Below, piece after piece: positions 28,281 through 36,478 of a DNA stretch of 64,000 nt. Each line of letters begins with the position of its first letter. Positions within the stretch are counted from its first letter, which is position 1. This DNA is from Pseudomonas sp. GM41(2012) (GTDB lineage Bacteria > Pseudomonadota > Gammaproteobacteria > Pseudomonadales > Pseudomonadaceae). The stretch is taken from contig NZ_AKJN02000006.1 in assembly GCF_000282315.2 (NCBI RefSeq), positions 2,108,001 through 2,172,000 of the forward strand. The letters run 5' to 3'. Made by a program: the position numbers and the translations under genes. The notes below the pieces were generated by a model. It searched no databases. It was not told the origin of the DNA and saw only the letters and a program-made list of their open reading frames with translations.

Positions 28281-28682
28281 ATGCACCCACGCTTTCTCCT
28301 CGCGCTGACGCCTCTGCTGTTCGCCACTGCCGCTTATGCTGCGGACTGCGACAACGCCGCCGATCAGGCGACGATGAATGAGTGCGCGGCGCAGCAGCAC
28401 AAGATGGCGGACAAGGAGTTGAATGCGCTTTACCAGCAGATCAATGAGCGTTTGAAGAGCAACCCCGAAAGCAAAAAGCTGCTGATCGGGGCGCAGCGTT
28501 CGTGGATTGCGTTTCGGGATGCCGAGTGCAAGTTCTCGAGCGCCGGGGTGGAAGGCGGGAGTGTGTATCCGCTGATCTACAGCAACTGTGTCACTGAGTT
28601 GACCAAGGCGCGGGTGGAGACTTTCAAAAATTATCTGAAGTGTCAGGAGGGGGATTTGAGTTGTCCGGTGCCTGGGGTTTGA
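28281..28682 (+). CDS. LprI-like periplasmic protein (DUF1311)
   Basis: 133 aa with a signal peptide (hydrophobic run to about 20, cleavage after AYA). The DUF1311/LprI domain shows the spaced cysteines DCDNAADQATMNEC, helical ADKELNALYQQI, and QRSWIAFRDAECKF, with late Cys in YSNC. Members include a mycobacterial lysozyme inhibitor and many small periplasmic proteins. Function here is not known. Monocistronic, followed by a BIME. Confidence 0.85.
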   Translation: MHPRFLLALTPLLFATAAYAADCDNAADQATMNECAAQQHKMADKELNALYQQINERLKSNPESKKLLIGAQRSWIAFRDAECKFSSAGVEGGSVYPLIYSNCVTELTKARVETFKNYLKCQEGDLSCPVPGV

Positions 28683-28704
28683 TTGTTCTGTGGTCTTGAG
28701 GGCC

Positions 28705-28797
28705 TCATCGCGGGCAAGCCGTGCTCCTACGGATTTGTGTCGTTCGCCTGCGTTGTGAACGACTCAAATCCGTAGGAGCAAGGCTTGCCCGCGATGG
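28705..28797. repeat. BIME of the second REP family
   Basis: CATCGCGGGCAAGCCGTGCTCC and an inverse copy enclose inner CGGATTTGTGTCGTTC pairing. It lies between the convergent LprI-like gene and qhpB and probably serves as their shared 3' structure. Confidence 0.9.
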
Positions 28798-28811
28798 CGT
28801 CCTCAAATCGA

Positions 28812-29930
28812 TTACCGAACAAATATCTGCGCCGTCGTGATCGCCATGTCCCCACCCGGCAACTTGATGCTGCCAATCTGCTTCATGCTCTCGGGATCAA
28901 AAATCGCCACATCGTTAAACGTCCCCGCCAGATAAATCTTGCTGCCGTCCTTGTTGAACGAAATGCAGTAGTAGGAATGATCCAGCGTCGCTGCCTGGAG
29001 CATTTTCTTTTCCTTGATGTCGTATTTCGCCAAACGGTTGAGCACACCGAACATCAGGTTCGGATCCTTCGGCGAGCGCATGCCGCTGAAGTAGATTTCC
29101 GTCAGAGGGCCGAAGTCGGTGGTTTCGGTCTTGCCGGTTTTCAGGTCGATGCTGAACAGCCCGTAAAGGTACTCGGCAGTCGCTGGGTCCTGCTTCTTGT
29201 CCTTGAATTTCGCGGCGGTGTAGAGCAGCGAGAAGTCATGACGATAAGTCTGCTGGTTCCACACGTAGAGCACGTCCGGCGCGCTGTAGCCAGGACGTTT
29301 CCAGTGACGGCTGGGAATCAGCACGTCGAACTTGCCGGTCTTGACATCGACTTTGTAGACGTCCGCCCCGGCCACGTACAGCGTGCCGTCGTCACCACTC
29401 TGCATGATCGTCAACTGCCGTGGCGCCGGGAAACTGCGCACGGGTTTGGCGTCCATGCCGGCGTCGGTGGCGTACACATCGAGCCGCGGTTGCTGCACTT
29501 CATAGCGGTCATTGAGCATCAACGTCGGGTTGGCGATGGTGAACAATTCCTTGCCGTCGTGGCTGAGGGTGAAGGCGAACATGGACCTCGCTTTCTCCCC
29601 CGGTTTCTGGGTGATGCTGGCGTGGAACACCTGCTTGCAGCTGTCGATTTCAACGCCATAGACATCCGCGTAGTGATTGTTCAGCACGTAGGCGGTCTTG
29701 CGGTCCGGCGACAACTGAACGGTGCCGGGACCGAAGGCATCCGGCATCTTGCAGGTCTTGAACAAGGTGTCGGTGGCCAGGTCAATGACGTGCAGGTTGT
29801 TCGGGTAATTGGTGGTCAACATGTACTCGTGACCGTCTTGCAGTGCAGTGTTTTCGTCGGCCAGAACAGTGAGCGAACAGGTACTCAGGACGGCGAATGC
29901 GGCCAGGCCGCAGGCTTTGATATTACGCAT
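28812..29930 (-). CDS. qhpB: Quinohemoprotein amine dehydrogenase beta subunit
   Basis: The periplasmic seven-bladed beta-propeller subunit of QHNDH, which oxidises primary amines to aldehydes and passes electrons to cytochrome/azurin carriers. About 372 aa from ATG 29930 (AAGGA six bases before), with a clear signal peptide ending near VLADEN. Repeating propeller blades are seen (YMLTTNYPNNLHVIDLATDTLFKTC cut into shorter strands, YVLNNHYADVYGVEID, FTLSHDGKELFTIANP, KIYLAGTFNDVAIFD). The frame extends further upstream into the gamma gene but without the signal peptide context. Last gene of the structural operon, 23 bp after qhpC. Confidence 0.92.
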   Translation of the reverse strand: MRNIKACGLAAFAVLSTCSLTVLADENTALQDGHEYMLTTNYPNNLHVIDLATDTLFKTCKMPDAFGPGTVQLSPDRKTAYVLNNHYADVYGVEIDSCKQVFHASITQKPGEKARSMFAFTLSHDGKELFTIANPTLMLNDRYEVQQPRLDVYATDAGMDAKPVRSFPAPRQLTIMQSGDDGTLYVAGADVYKVDVKTGKFDVLIPSRHWKRPGYSAPDVLYVWNQQTYRHDFSLLYTAAKFKDKKQDPATAEYLYGLFSIDLKTGKTETTDFGPLTEIYFSGMRSPKDPNLMFGVLNRLAKYDIKEKKMLQAATLDHSYYCISFNKDGSKIYLAGTFNDVAIFDPESMKQIGSIKLPGGDMAITTAQIFVR

Positions 29931-29952
29931 GCTGGAATCCTTCTCTGTCCGA

Positions 29953-30276
29953 TTACTTGTCTTTTGGAAAGACAGTCCCGAGGTTGCGCCAGTTTTCATT
30001 GGACGCCTGGGCATCCTTGTTCCAGTCCGGGTAGGTGCTCATCATGTCGGGCACCTGGGCCGGCCACCAGCAAGGGTCGGAACAACCGTAAAGGTCGGCT
30101 TCCATCGGTTGGCACAGCGACGACACACCGCCAAAGGCGTCGATTTCCCAACCCGGGTCGGTGGTCGAGGCGCAGCCGGCGACGGAACTCATCGCCACCA
30201 CTTCTTCGATGCGGTTTTCGGCCGCGGCCTCATCCAGTTTCAGCGCTTTATTATTGATTGCCTTGAGATGTTTCAT
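29953..30276 (-). CDS. qhpC: Quinohemoprotein amine dehydrogenase gamma subunit precursor (CTQ peptide)
   Basis: A 107-aa ribosomal precursor whose mature 79 residues carry the cysteine tryptophylquinone cofactor. A 28-residue leader ([20 protein letters not shown]...) precedes it. Counting from Met29, every crosslinking residue known for the family is in place: Cys7-Glu16, Cys27-Asp33, Cys41-Asp49 (thioethers) and Cys37-Trp43 (CTQ). The ATG lies one base after the qhpD stop (TGATATG), so coupled translation is expected. Start codons further upstream in this frame fall inside qhpD and should be ignored. Confidence 0.95.
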   Translation of the reverse strand: MKHLKAINNKALKLDEAAAENRIEEVVAMSSVAGCASTTDPGWEIDAFGGVSSLCQPMEADLYGCSDPCWWPAQVPDMMSTYPDWNKDAQASNENWRNLGTVFPKDK

Positions 30277-30277
30277 A

Positions 30278-31708
30278 TCAGTGAGCCTTGCGCGGAGTGA
30301 TGTAGCTGCTGATAAACGCAGGGTTGTGGGCCATGATCCGGGTGTAGACCTCGATGCCGAAGTCGACCCAGTCACGCATCAGTTCGCAGTAGTGATAGGT
30401 CGGGTGAGTCGGGTCGCCGTAACGGGCGTAGCTCTCGTGATAGCAGCCGCCGGAACAGAGGTTGCGGATCTGGCAGTCCTCGCAACCGGTGTTGGTACGG
30501 TCCAGGCGTTGGGACAGGAAGTCGTTCAACTCCACCTGCTTCACACCACTGTGGACGTTGCCGAACGTCGGCAGGCTCGAGCCGGTAAAGCGGTGGCACA
30601 GATTCAATTCGCCCTTGTGATCCACCGCCAGCATCTTCAGGCCCGCGCCGCAAGGCAGGGCTTTTTTGTGGCCTTCGTGAATGTCGGTGATCAGCTGGTG
30701 CAGGTTGGAGAAACCGATATTGCGGTGTTCCAGCGCCGCTTCCAGATAACGCCGGCCGAGTTTCTTCATGTTGGCGAAGACTTCGATCAGCTCATCGCTG
30801 GACAGGTTGAAGGTGCTGATGTCGCCGGAAGTCACCGGGGCAAACCCGACTTCGGCAAAACCCAGTTCGTTGAACAGGTGATCCCAGATGGTTTCGACGT
30901 CGGTAACGCCGGTGGTCAGGGTCACGCGGGCACCGACCGGACGACTGTTGTAGCGCGACAGCAGCATTTCAGCCTTGCGCCGCACCACGTCGTACGTGCC
31001 CTGCCCGCCCACGGTGATGCGGTTGCGGTCGTGCACGGTTTTCGGTCCGTCGATACTGACTGACAGGCCGAAGCGGTGTGCGTTGAGGTAGTCCACGGTC
31101 TCTTCGGTGAGCAGCGTCGCGTTGGTGGTCATGACGAACTCGACAAACTTGCCCGCCTCGCGGAAACGCTTCTCGCAATAGTCGACCATGTACTCGATCA
31201 GCTTGCGATTGCTCAGCGGCTCACCACCGAAAAACACCACGGTGAAACGCTCTTCGTCAGGGGACTCGCGCAGCAGCATCTCCACCGAGGCGACTGCCGT
31301 TTCGACGTCCATTTTCTTGCCGGCCGACGGCTTGTCCAGGTCTTCCTTGTAGCAGTAGGTGCAGCTCAAATTACAGCCGGTATTGACGTTGAGCACCACG
31401 GTATTGATCGCCGTACGCTCGACCCGTTTGGTGCCGATGTCCGGGGTCAGCGGCGAGCCGTCACTGACCAGTTCCAGGGACATCAGTTCGCGCAGGGTCT
31501 CGGTGATTTCCTCGCCGTTGAAGCGTGACGCCAAACGCTGGATCAAGTCCTCGGATGAACAGCCGGGACCGCGCAAGGTATCGATAATGGTGCCCGTCAG
31601 CTCATCGCTGGCGAACAGCGAACTGCTGGGGATGTGAAACAGCATGCGGTCGGCATCGACGTGCACTTCGTGCAGATTCCGCTCAACCAGATTCAAAATA
31701 GCGCCCAT
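30278..31708 (-). CDS. qhpD: Radical SAM/SPASM thioether-forming maturase for the QHNDH gamma subunit
   Basis: A 476-aa cytoplasmic radical SAM enzyme that makes the three intra-peptide Cys-Asp/Glu thioethers in QhpC. The SAM cluster motif CNLSCTYCY is near residue 115, followed by FFGGEPL and the SPASM-type C-terminal cysteines ([31 protein letters not shown]). An N-terminal PqqD/RRE-like region (about 1-95) probably binds the leader. It lies between qhpA (80 bp upstream) and qhpC (1 bp downstream). Confidence 0.95.
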   Translation of the reverse strand: MGAILNLVERNLHEVHVDADRMLFHIPSSSLFASDELTGTIIDTLRGPGCSSEDLIQRLASRFNGEEITETLRELMSLELVSDGSPLTPDIGTKRVERTAINTVVLNVNTGCNLSCTYCYKEDLDKPSAGKKMDVETAVASVEMLLRESPDEERFTVVFFGGEPLSNRKLIEYMVDYCEKRFREAGKFVEFVMTTNATLLTEETVDYLNAHRFGLSVSIDGPKTVHDRNRITVGGQGTYDVVRRKAEMLLSRYNSRPVGARVTLTTGVTDVETIWDHLFNELGFAEVGFAPVTSGDISTFNLSSDELIEVFANMKKLGRRYLEAALEHRNIGFSNLHQLITDIHEGHKKALPCGAGLKMLAVDHKGELNLCHRFTGSSLPTFGNVHSGVKQVELNDFLSQRLDRTNTGCEDCQIRNLCSGGCYHESYARYGDPTHPTYHYCELMRDWVDFGIEVYTRIMAHNPAFISSYITPRKAH

Positions 31709-31788
31709 TGCAACCTCCTGTGCAAACCCCGTTTACGAGGCCTGCGGTCATTCCGAAAAAGTGTCTGAATCGTTTGTGATCAGCCAAC

Positions 31789-33369
31789 TCATGGAATGGG
31801 TGGATTGTTCCAGCGTTGCACGGTGACGATCATGTGGCCTTCGCCGCTCAGGGATTTCCCTGCATCGTCGACGGCGGCGATCACCTTGAGGTTGCCGGCA
31901 TTGTTGGTGGACATTTTGCGCTGCGGGTTTGGCCCGGCATCGCCCGGTGTGAACACGCCGCTGTCGGCCTGCATGGTGCCGGCGAACTTGACGTCCTCGT
32001 CTTCCTTGGCGCGGTCGTCGAACGCTTCGACCGACCACTGCGCCGGGAACACGCCGATGCGATACGGCTTGCCGTCGGTGCCCTTGCCCCAGGCTTCGGC
32101 ATCAAAACGGCCCTGGACTTTCGGCGTCGAACCACCGCCCTCGCCGATCCGCGCCACCGAGAACTCGGGCACGACTTTGACTTCAGCGATTTTGCTGTAG
32201 ACCGACAGGGTCGGGCCTTTCAGCGTGCCGACGGTAACGTTGCGCAGACCCGGCTGGGCATTGGCGGCGGCCTTGAGTTTGACCTTGATCCGTTCCGGGC
32301 TCTGCTCGATGACTTCGACCACTTCCACGCCTTTGCCGAAGTTCGGCTTGCCGGTGAGACCGCTGCCGACAAGGGTCACTTCAGTTTCAGCGCCAGCCTT
32401 CAGATAACCCGGCTGCACCGCCAGCAAACGGCTGCTGCCCTGTTTGGCAGCGACGAAATCCAGGCCCCGCTCATCGTGCTCGGCCTCGAACATCCGGCCC
32501 TGCATGGCATTGCCTTGGGCGGCGAACACCTGGCGCATGGTTACGCCGTCGATGGTCACGTTGCCGCGCCATTCGTAGCCGGTGTAGAGAATCGCGCTGC
32601 CATCGCCGTTGAATGGGCTGCCGTCGGCGTATTGGCCTTTGACGCTGACCTTGAACGTGTCGCTGCCATCGGCCGTGACGCTCATCACGCCGGCCAGTTC
32701 ACCCTTGCCTGGCAAGTGGCCGCTGAAGCTCCAGTCGCCCACCAGCGCTTCGGCTTTTGGCGCGCTGCTCAGCCATTTTTTCCAGGCTGGGTTGTCCAGC
32801 GGATAACGTTTGGCCAGCAGCGGCACCATGTCTTTTCGAGCAAGGTCGAACCAGTCGCGGTCGCGAGCCAGCGCCTGGTATTCCAGGGACGGCCATTGAC
32901 CGAGGTGGAAGTTCACCAGACGCTCCCATTCCTGGGCCGGGCGCCGTTGCAGCGCGACCCGCGCACCGGAATGGCAGCGGCCGCACATCTGGCTGGTCTG
33001 GTCGTCGAACTTCTCGACGGTATTGAGTCGACGCTCCAGCGCATAACGCACGCCATCGGTCTCGCTTGGGGCCAGGCCCTGGGTGTCGGCCAGGTATTTG
33101 ACCAGGGTGCGGCGGTCGTCATCGCTGATCTGCAAACCGTGCATGGTTTGCATGCGGGCGATGCTCATCAGCCAGCCTTCCGGCGTTTTACGCTGGTGAC
33201 TGATGCGGCTCAGGGCGTTATCGGCTTCGGGGGTATGACAGCCCTGACAGGTTTCCTTGAGGATGGTCTGAGCGTCGCGGGCTGCCAGGCTGTAAGGCGA
33301 ATGCAGCGCCACACAAGCGGCCACGGCCAGCAGACTGGCACTCAGGCCTGATCGGAGTTTTCTCTTCAT
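31789..33369 (-). CDS. qhpA: Quinohemoprotein amine dehydrogenase alpha subunit (di-heme)
   Basis: About 526 aa, the periplasmic electron-transfer subunit. The signal peptide runs to about residue 30 (ending SLAARDA). Two c-type heme sites are CQGCH and CGRCH in the N-terminal cytochrome domain, followed by three beta-sandwich domains (for example GDWSFSGHLPGKGELAGVM, LLAVQPGYLKAGAETEVTLVG). I use ATG 33369 (MKRKLRSGL) because it gives a normal signal peptide; GAGG lies ten bases upstream. First gene of the structural operon, behind a sigma-54-type promoter. Confidence 0.94.
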   Translation of the reverse strand: MKRKLRSGLSASLLAVAACVALHSPYSLAARDAQTILKETCQGCHTPEADNALSRISHQRKTPEGWLMSIARMQTMHGLQISDDDRRTLVKYLADTQGLAPSETDGVRYALERRLNTVEKFDDQTSQMCGRCHSGARVALQRRPAQEWERLVNFHLGQWPSLEYQALARDRDWFDLARKDMVPLLAKRYPLDNPAWKKWLSSAPKAEALVGDWSFSGHLPGKGELAGVMSVTADGSDTFKVSVKGQYADGSPFNGDGSAILYTGYEWRGNVTIDGVTMRQVFAAQGNAMQGRMFEAEHDERGLDFVAAKQGSSRLLAVQPGYLKAGAETEVTLVGSGLTGKPNFGKGVEVVEVIEQSPERIKVKLKAAANAQPGLRNVTVGTLKGPTLSVYSKIAEVKVVPEFSVARIGEGGGSTPKVQGRFDAEAWGKGTDGKPYRIGVFPAQWSVEAFDDRAKEDEDVKFAGTMQADSGVFTPGDAGPNPQRKMSTNNAGNLKVIAAVDDAGKSLSGEGHMIVTVQRWNNPPIP

Positions 33370-33482
33370 CAACGTCGAACCTCGCACGGTGCTTTCTTAT
33401 TTTTGTGGCTTATCGTTTTTATGGTTTCTGCCGTCGGCGGCGCACCGCTGACGGAGGCAAGAGAAACGTCTGCAATGAGCAA

Positions 33483-33499
33483 TACACGGAGCGTGCCAG
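33483..33499 (-). promoter_or_regulatory. Candidate sigma-54 promoter of the qhpA operon
   Basis: Minus strand CTGGCACG-CTCC-GTGTA: a perfect -24 element, then GT instead of GC exactly ten bases after the GG. It lies about 115 bp upstream of the qhpA ATG and about 105 bp from the inverted repeat at 33594-33610. Confidence 0.55.
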
Positions 33500-33593
33500 C
33501 TTGCCGATTAGCTTTTTAATCAAGGAGTTACGAGAAAATCGATACGTTGCGGCAGCGCTGAACGAGATCACCTGCGTCTAATATCGCGACACG

Positions 33594-33610
33594 TGTTGCA
33601 GTCTGAGACA
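33594..33610. promoter_or_regulatory. Candidate enhancer site for the sigma-54 activator (qhpA side)
   Basis: TGTTGC-AGTCT-GAGACA, a 17-bp inverted repeat of the same pattern as TGTCGC-AATTT-GCAACA at 34505-34521 in front of the aldehyde dehydrogenase gene. Confidence 0.5.
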
Positions 33611-33713
33611 AGCATAGAGGGCCTGACCGGAACAGCTCATCGGCCGACGATTGACGTCGCTCCCCTGCAAGCGCGAAATGGTTGTTCACCGATTGCCACC
33701 AGGGGATAAAAAC

Positions 33714-34070
33714 ATGGCAAGCATCACTGTCCTGGCGGGGGACTTTCTGCAGGGTGATGGAGAGTACAGAGACGGCGTTTTCACCCTCAGAACGTCGCTT
33801 CACCCATGGCCCGGCATCACCCTCCCGCTCTCCTCGTTCAAGAGCATGGAAGTGGCCAACGAGGACTCGATCAACAACATCAAGGATGCCATCGGCTTTG
33901 GCGTGGCCGGGGCCATGCTGTTGGGGCCTATCGGCGCGATTGCCGGATTCATGCTCGCGGGCAAGGAAACCGAAGTGACCTTTCTGGCGACGCTCAAGGA
34001 CGACAGAAAGCTGTTGGCTGCTGTGGATGGCGACACGTTCGAGGAAATTTCCAGCAAGTTTGCAGCCTGA
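33714..34070 (+). CDS. Small protein with a glycine-zipper-like segment
   Basis: A 118-aa protein, no signal peptide. The N-terminal half is beta-rich (MASITVLAGDFLQGDGEYRD). A single Gly/Ala-rich hydrophobic stretch follows (IGFGVAGAMLLGPIGAIAGFMLAG, about 62-85, quoted in part) that could insert in a membrane. The C-terminus is soluble. AGGGGAT precedes ATG 33714; the longer frame upstream is unlikely. Family and function not recognised. It points away from qhpA. Confidence 0.75.
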   Translation: MASITVLAGDFLQGDGEYRDGVFTLRTSLHPWPGITLPLSSFKSMEVANEDSINNIKDAIGFGVAGAMLLGPIGAIAGFMLAGKETEVTFLATLKDDRKLLAAVDGDTFEEISSKFAA

Positions 34071-34120
34071 GTAATCGGCGCGGGCCGCACCGTCTTCCAA
34101 CGGTGCGGCGTGACGCCGGT

Positions 34121-34375
34121 TCAGATGTCATAGGTGGGGGAAACGCTTTTGTGTACGTCGATCTCGTGCTGCATGTCCGCCACCAGCGACGCGATCGCAT
34201 GGGGACTGTCCAGTGTCCACAGGGGAACGTGGGTGGCCACGATATCCACTTTGCCGGTCATGCAGTCGCAGACCCGAATCGTCAGGGACTGGTCCGCCGC
34301 CATAGTGCAGGTACAAACGGATGGCAGAAAACTGTGTTCAATGATGTTTTGAATTTCCAGGGTTGAAAGGAACAT
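34121..34375 (-). CDS. DUF1652 family protein
   Basis: An 84-aa protein starting MFLSTLEIQNIIEHSFLP and containing CTCTM and SLTIRVCD blocks, the pattern of the small DUF1652 proteins common in Pseudomonas. GGAGGTAACG before ATG 34375 fixes the start; a longer frame to 34432 lacks a ribosome site. Soluble, function unknown. It lies between the qhp structural operon and the aldehyde dehydrogenase on the opposite strand to the latter. Confidence 0.8.
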   Translation of the reverse strand: MFLSTLEIQNIIEHSFLPSVCTCTMAADQSLTIRVCDCMTGKVDIVATHVPLWTLDSPHAIASLVADMQHEIDVHKSVSPTYDI

Positions 34376-34504
34376 CGTTACCTCCCTCACGCCAGATATA
34401 TTGCCGGATGAACGGTCCGTCACTTCACCCACCGATCCAGAAAATTCTAATCCTCAATAGTGGGTGCCTCAAGGCCTCCACCCGGTTGCTCGTCGTCTCA
34501 TAGC

Positions 34505-34521
34505 TGTCGCAATTTGCAACA
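34505..34521. promoter_or_regulatory. Candidate enhancer site for the sigma-54 activator (aldehyde dehydrogenase side)
   Basis: TGTCGCAATTTGCAACA, a near-perfect 17-bp inverted repeat (TGTYGCAA/TTGCRACA), starting about 92 bp upstream of the -24 element. Confidence 0.6.
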
Positions 34522-34596
34522 ATCTCACAGCACCAGCGATTCCCTTGTGTGCCCCAAAACCCCGGCGACCAAGGGCGGTCCTGCCTTTGCGGGCAC

Positions 34597-34613
34597 TTGG
34601 CACAGCCATTGCG
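34597..34613 (+). promoter_or_regulatory. Sigma-54 promoter of the aldehyde dehydrogenase gene
   Basis: TTGGCACAGCCATTGCG matches the -24/-12 consensus (TGGCAC-N5-TTGC) at every core base. It is 37 bp upstream of the ATG at 34650. Confidence 0.85.
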
Positions 34614-34649
34614 AAAGCCCTGTTCTCACGAACAACAAGAGGTCTCGCC

Positions 34650-36140
34650 ATGCCCCTCCCTTATTTGCTTCCCGCCACCTCGGCATTCATCCAGCGCGCC
34701 CCACGCATGCTCATCGGCGGCGACTGGGTCGAGGCCGCCGACGGCCAGACCATGCCCCTGCACAACCCGGCCACCGGCGAAGTGCTGTGCGTCGTGCCAA
34801 GGGCCACGCCTGAGGACGTCGACCGCGCCGTGCTCGCTGCGCGTCAGGCCTTCGATGATTCGTCCTGGACCCGCACCCGGCCTCGGGAGCGGCAGAACCT
34901 GCTGTGGAAACTCGCCGACCTGATGGAACGCGACGCCGAACTGCTGGCGCAACTGGAATGCCTTAACAACGGCAAAAGTGCGGCGGTGGCCCAGGTGATG
35001 GACGTGCAGCTGTCCATCGACTTCCTGCGCTACATGGCCGGTTGGGCAACCAAGATCGAAGGTTCCAGCGTTGAAGTGTCGTTGCCGTTGATGCCCAACG
35101 ATCAATTCCACAGTTTCATCCGTCGCGAAGCGGTGGGCGTGGTCGGCGCCATCGTCGCCTGGAACTTCCCGCTGCTGCTGGCCTGCTGGAAACTCGGCCC
35201 GGCCCTGGCCACCGGTTGTACCGTGGTGCTCAAACCCGCCGACGAAACCCCGCTGACCGCGCTGAAACTCGCCGAACTGGTGCTGGAAGCCGGTTACCCC
35301 GAAGGCGTGTTCAATGTGGTCACCGGCACCGGCATCACTGCAGGTTCCGCCCTGACCCACAATCCGCTGGTGGACAAGCTGACCTTCACCGGCTCCACCG
35401 CCGTGGGCAAGCAGATCGGCAAGATCGCCATGGACTCCATGACCCGGGTAACCCTGGAACTGGGCGGTAAATCGCCGACCATCGTCATGGCCGACGCCGA
35501 CCTGAAGAACGCCGCTGCCGGTGCCGCCAGCGCGATTTTCTTCAATCAGGGCCAGGTGTGCTGCGCAGGTTCCAGGCTGTATGTGCAGCGTAAGCATTTC
35601 GACAATGTGGTGGCGGACATTGCCGACATCGCCAATGCCATGAAGCTCGGTAACGGCATGGACCCGAGTGTCGACATGGGCCCGCTGATCTCCGCGCGTC
35701 AGCAGGAGCGGGTTTACGGCTACATCGAAAAGGGCCGGGAAAGTGGCGCGACGATCGCCTGTGGTGGCGAACAGTTCGGGCCTGGGTTCTTCGTTAAACC
35801 GACGGTGATCGTCGATGTCGATCAGAAACACTCATTAGTGCAGGAAGAGATCTTCGGGCCGGTGCTGGTGGCGATTCCGTTCGATGATGAAGCCGATGCG
35901 TTGCGCATGGCCAATGACAGTCCGTATGGGCTTGGGGCGAGTATCTGGTCGAACGATCTGGCGGCGGTGCACCGGATGATTCCGCGGATCAAGTCCGGTT
36001 CGGTGTGGGTCAATTGCCACAGCGCACTGGACCCGGCGTTGCCGTTTGGTGGGTACAAGATGTCCGGGGTTGGGCGCGAGATGGGGTATGCGGCGATTGA
36101 GCATTACACCGAGTTGAAGTCGGTGTTGATCAAGCTGTGA
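34650..36140 (+). CDS. NAD(P)+-dependent aldehyde dehydrogenase (phenylacetaldehyde/betaine aldehyde type)
   Basis: A 496-aa soluble ALDH-superfamily enzyme oxidising aldehydes to acids. Visible are VGAIVAWNFPLLLACWKLGPAL (Asn169-type motif, quoted in part), the general base in TLELGGKSP, the catalytic Cys in FNQGQVCCAGSRL, and EEIFGPVL. ATG 34650 has AAGAGG seven bases before it. The gene stands between the two qhp operons and has its own sigma-54 promoter, so it probably consumes the aldehydes that amine dehydrogenase forms. Chain-length or aromatic preference cannot be read. Confidence 0.93.
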   Translation: MPLPYLLPATSAFIQRAPRMLIGGDWVEAADGQTMPLHNPATGEVLCVVPRATPEDVDRAVLAARQAFDDSSWTRTRPRERQNLLWKLADLMERDAELLAQLECLNNGKSAAVAQVMDVQLSIDFLRYMAGWATKIEGSSVEVSLPLMPNDQFHSFIRREAVGVVGAIVAWNFPLLLACWKLGPALATGCTVVLKPADETPLTALKLAELVLEAGYPEGVFNVVTGTGITAGSALTHNPLVDKLTFTGSTAVGKQIGKIAMDSMTRVTLELGGKSPTIVMADADLKNAAAGAASAIFFNQGQVCCAGSRLYVQRKHFDNVVADIADIANAMKLGNGMDPSVDMGPLISARQQERVYGYIEKGRESGATIACGGEQFGPGFFVKPTVIVDVDQKHSLVQEEIFGPVLVAIPFDDEADALRMANDSPYGLGASIWSNDLAAVHRMIPRIKSGSVWVNCHSALDPALPFGGYKMSGVGREMGYAAIEHYTELKSVLIKL

Positions 36141-36228
36141 AACAGCTTTTGCAGGCGCTGGCGAAGCCTGCGATCTTTTGATTTTGGGGGGTTCAAAAGC
36201 CACCCCTCACCCCAACCCTCTCCCCATA

Positions 36229-36478
36229 GGGGAGAGGGGGAAAGGGAGCAGATCTCCATGGTCTTCAGAACCTGAGTTCGACTCGATATTTCAGGTCGAG
36301 GTAGCTCTAAGAACACCTCGGTCAGTCCCCTCGTCCCCTTGGGGAGAGGGGGAAAGGGAGCAGATCTTCATGGTTTTCGAACCTGAGTACGACTCAACTT
36401 CCTCGGTCGCAATATCTCCTGAGTACAACTCGGTCAGTCCCCTCTACCCTCTGGGGAGAGGGTTAGGGTGAGGGGTCG
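36229..36478. repeat. 112-bp tandem repeat with CTCTCCCC hairpins
   Basis: GGGGAGAGGG recurs at 36229, 36341 and 36453, exactly 112 bp apart. The first two full units share GGGGAAAGGGAGCAGATCT, CATGGT and CTGAGTWCGACTC. Each junction carries a CCCCTC...GGGGAGAGG hairpin. The last unit runs into the 3' end of qhpG. Confidence 0.85.

Noticed and set aside
28785..30257. A 490-codon plus-strand frame
   Set aside because: It is the complement of qhpB/qhpC, whose signal peptide, propeller and crosslinking residues are unmistakable on the minus strand.
33528..34100. A 190-codon minus-strand frame
   Set aside because: It is antisense to the better supported 118-aa plus-strand gene and would cover the sigma-54 enhancer site.
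35835..36316. Short minus-strand frames at the end of the aldehyde dehydrogenase gene
   Set aside because: They are antisense shadows continuing into the 112-bp repeat.
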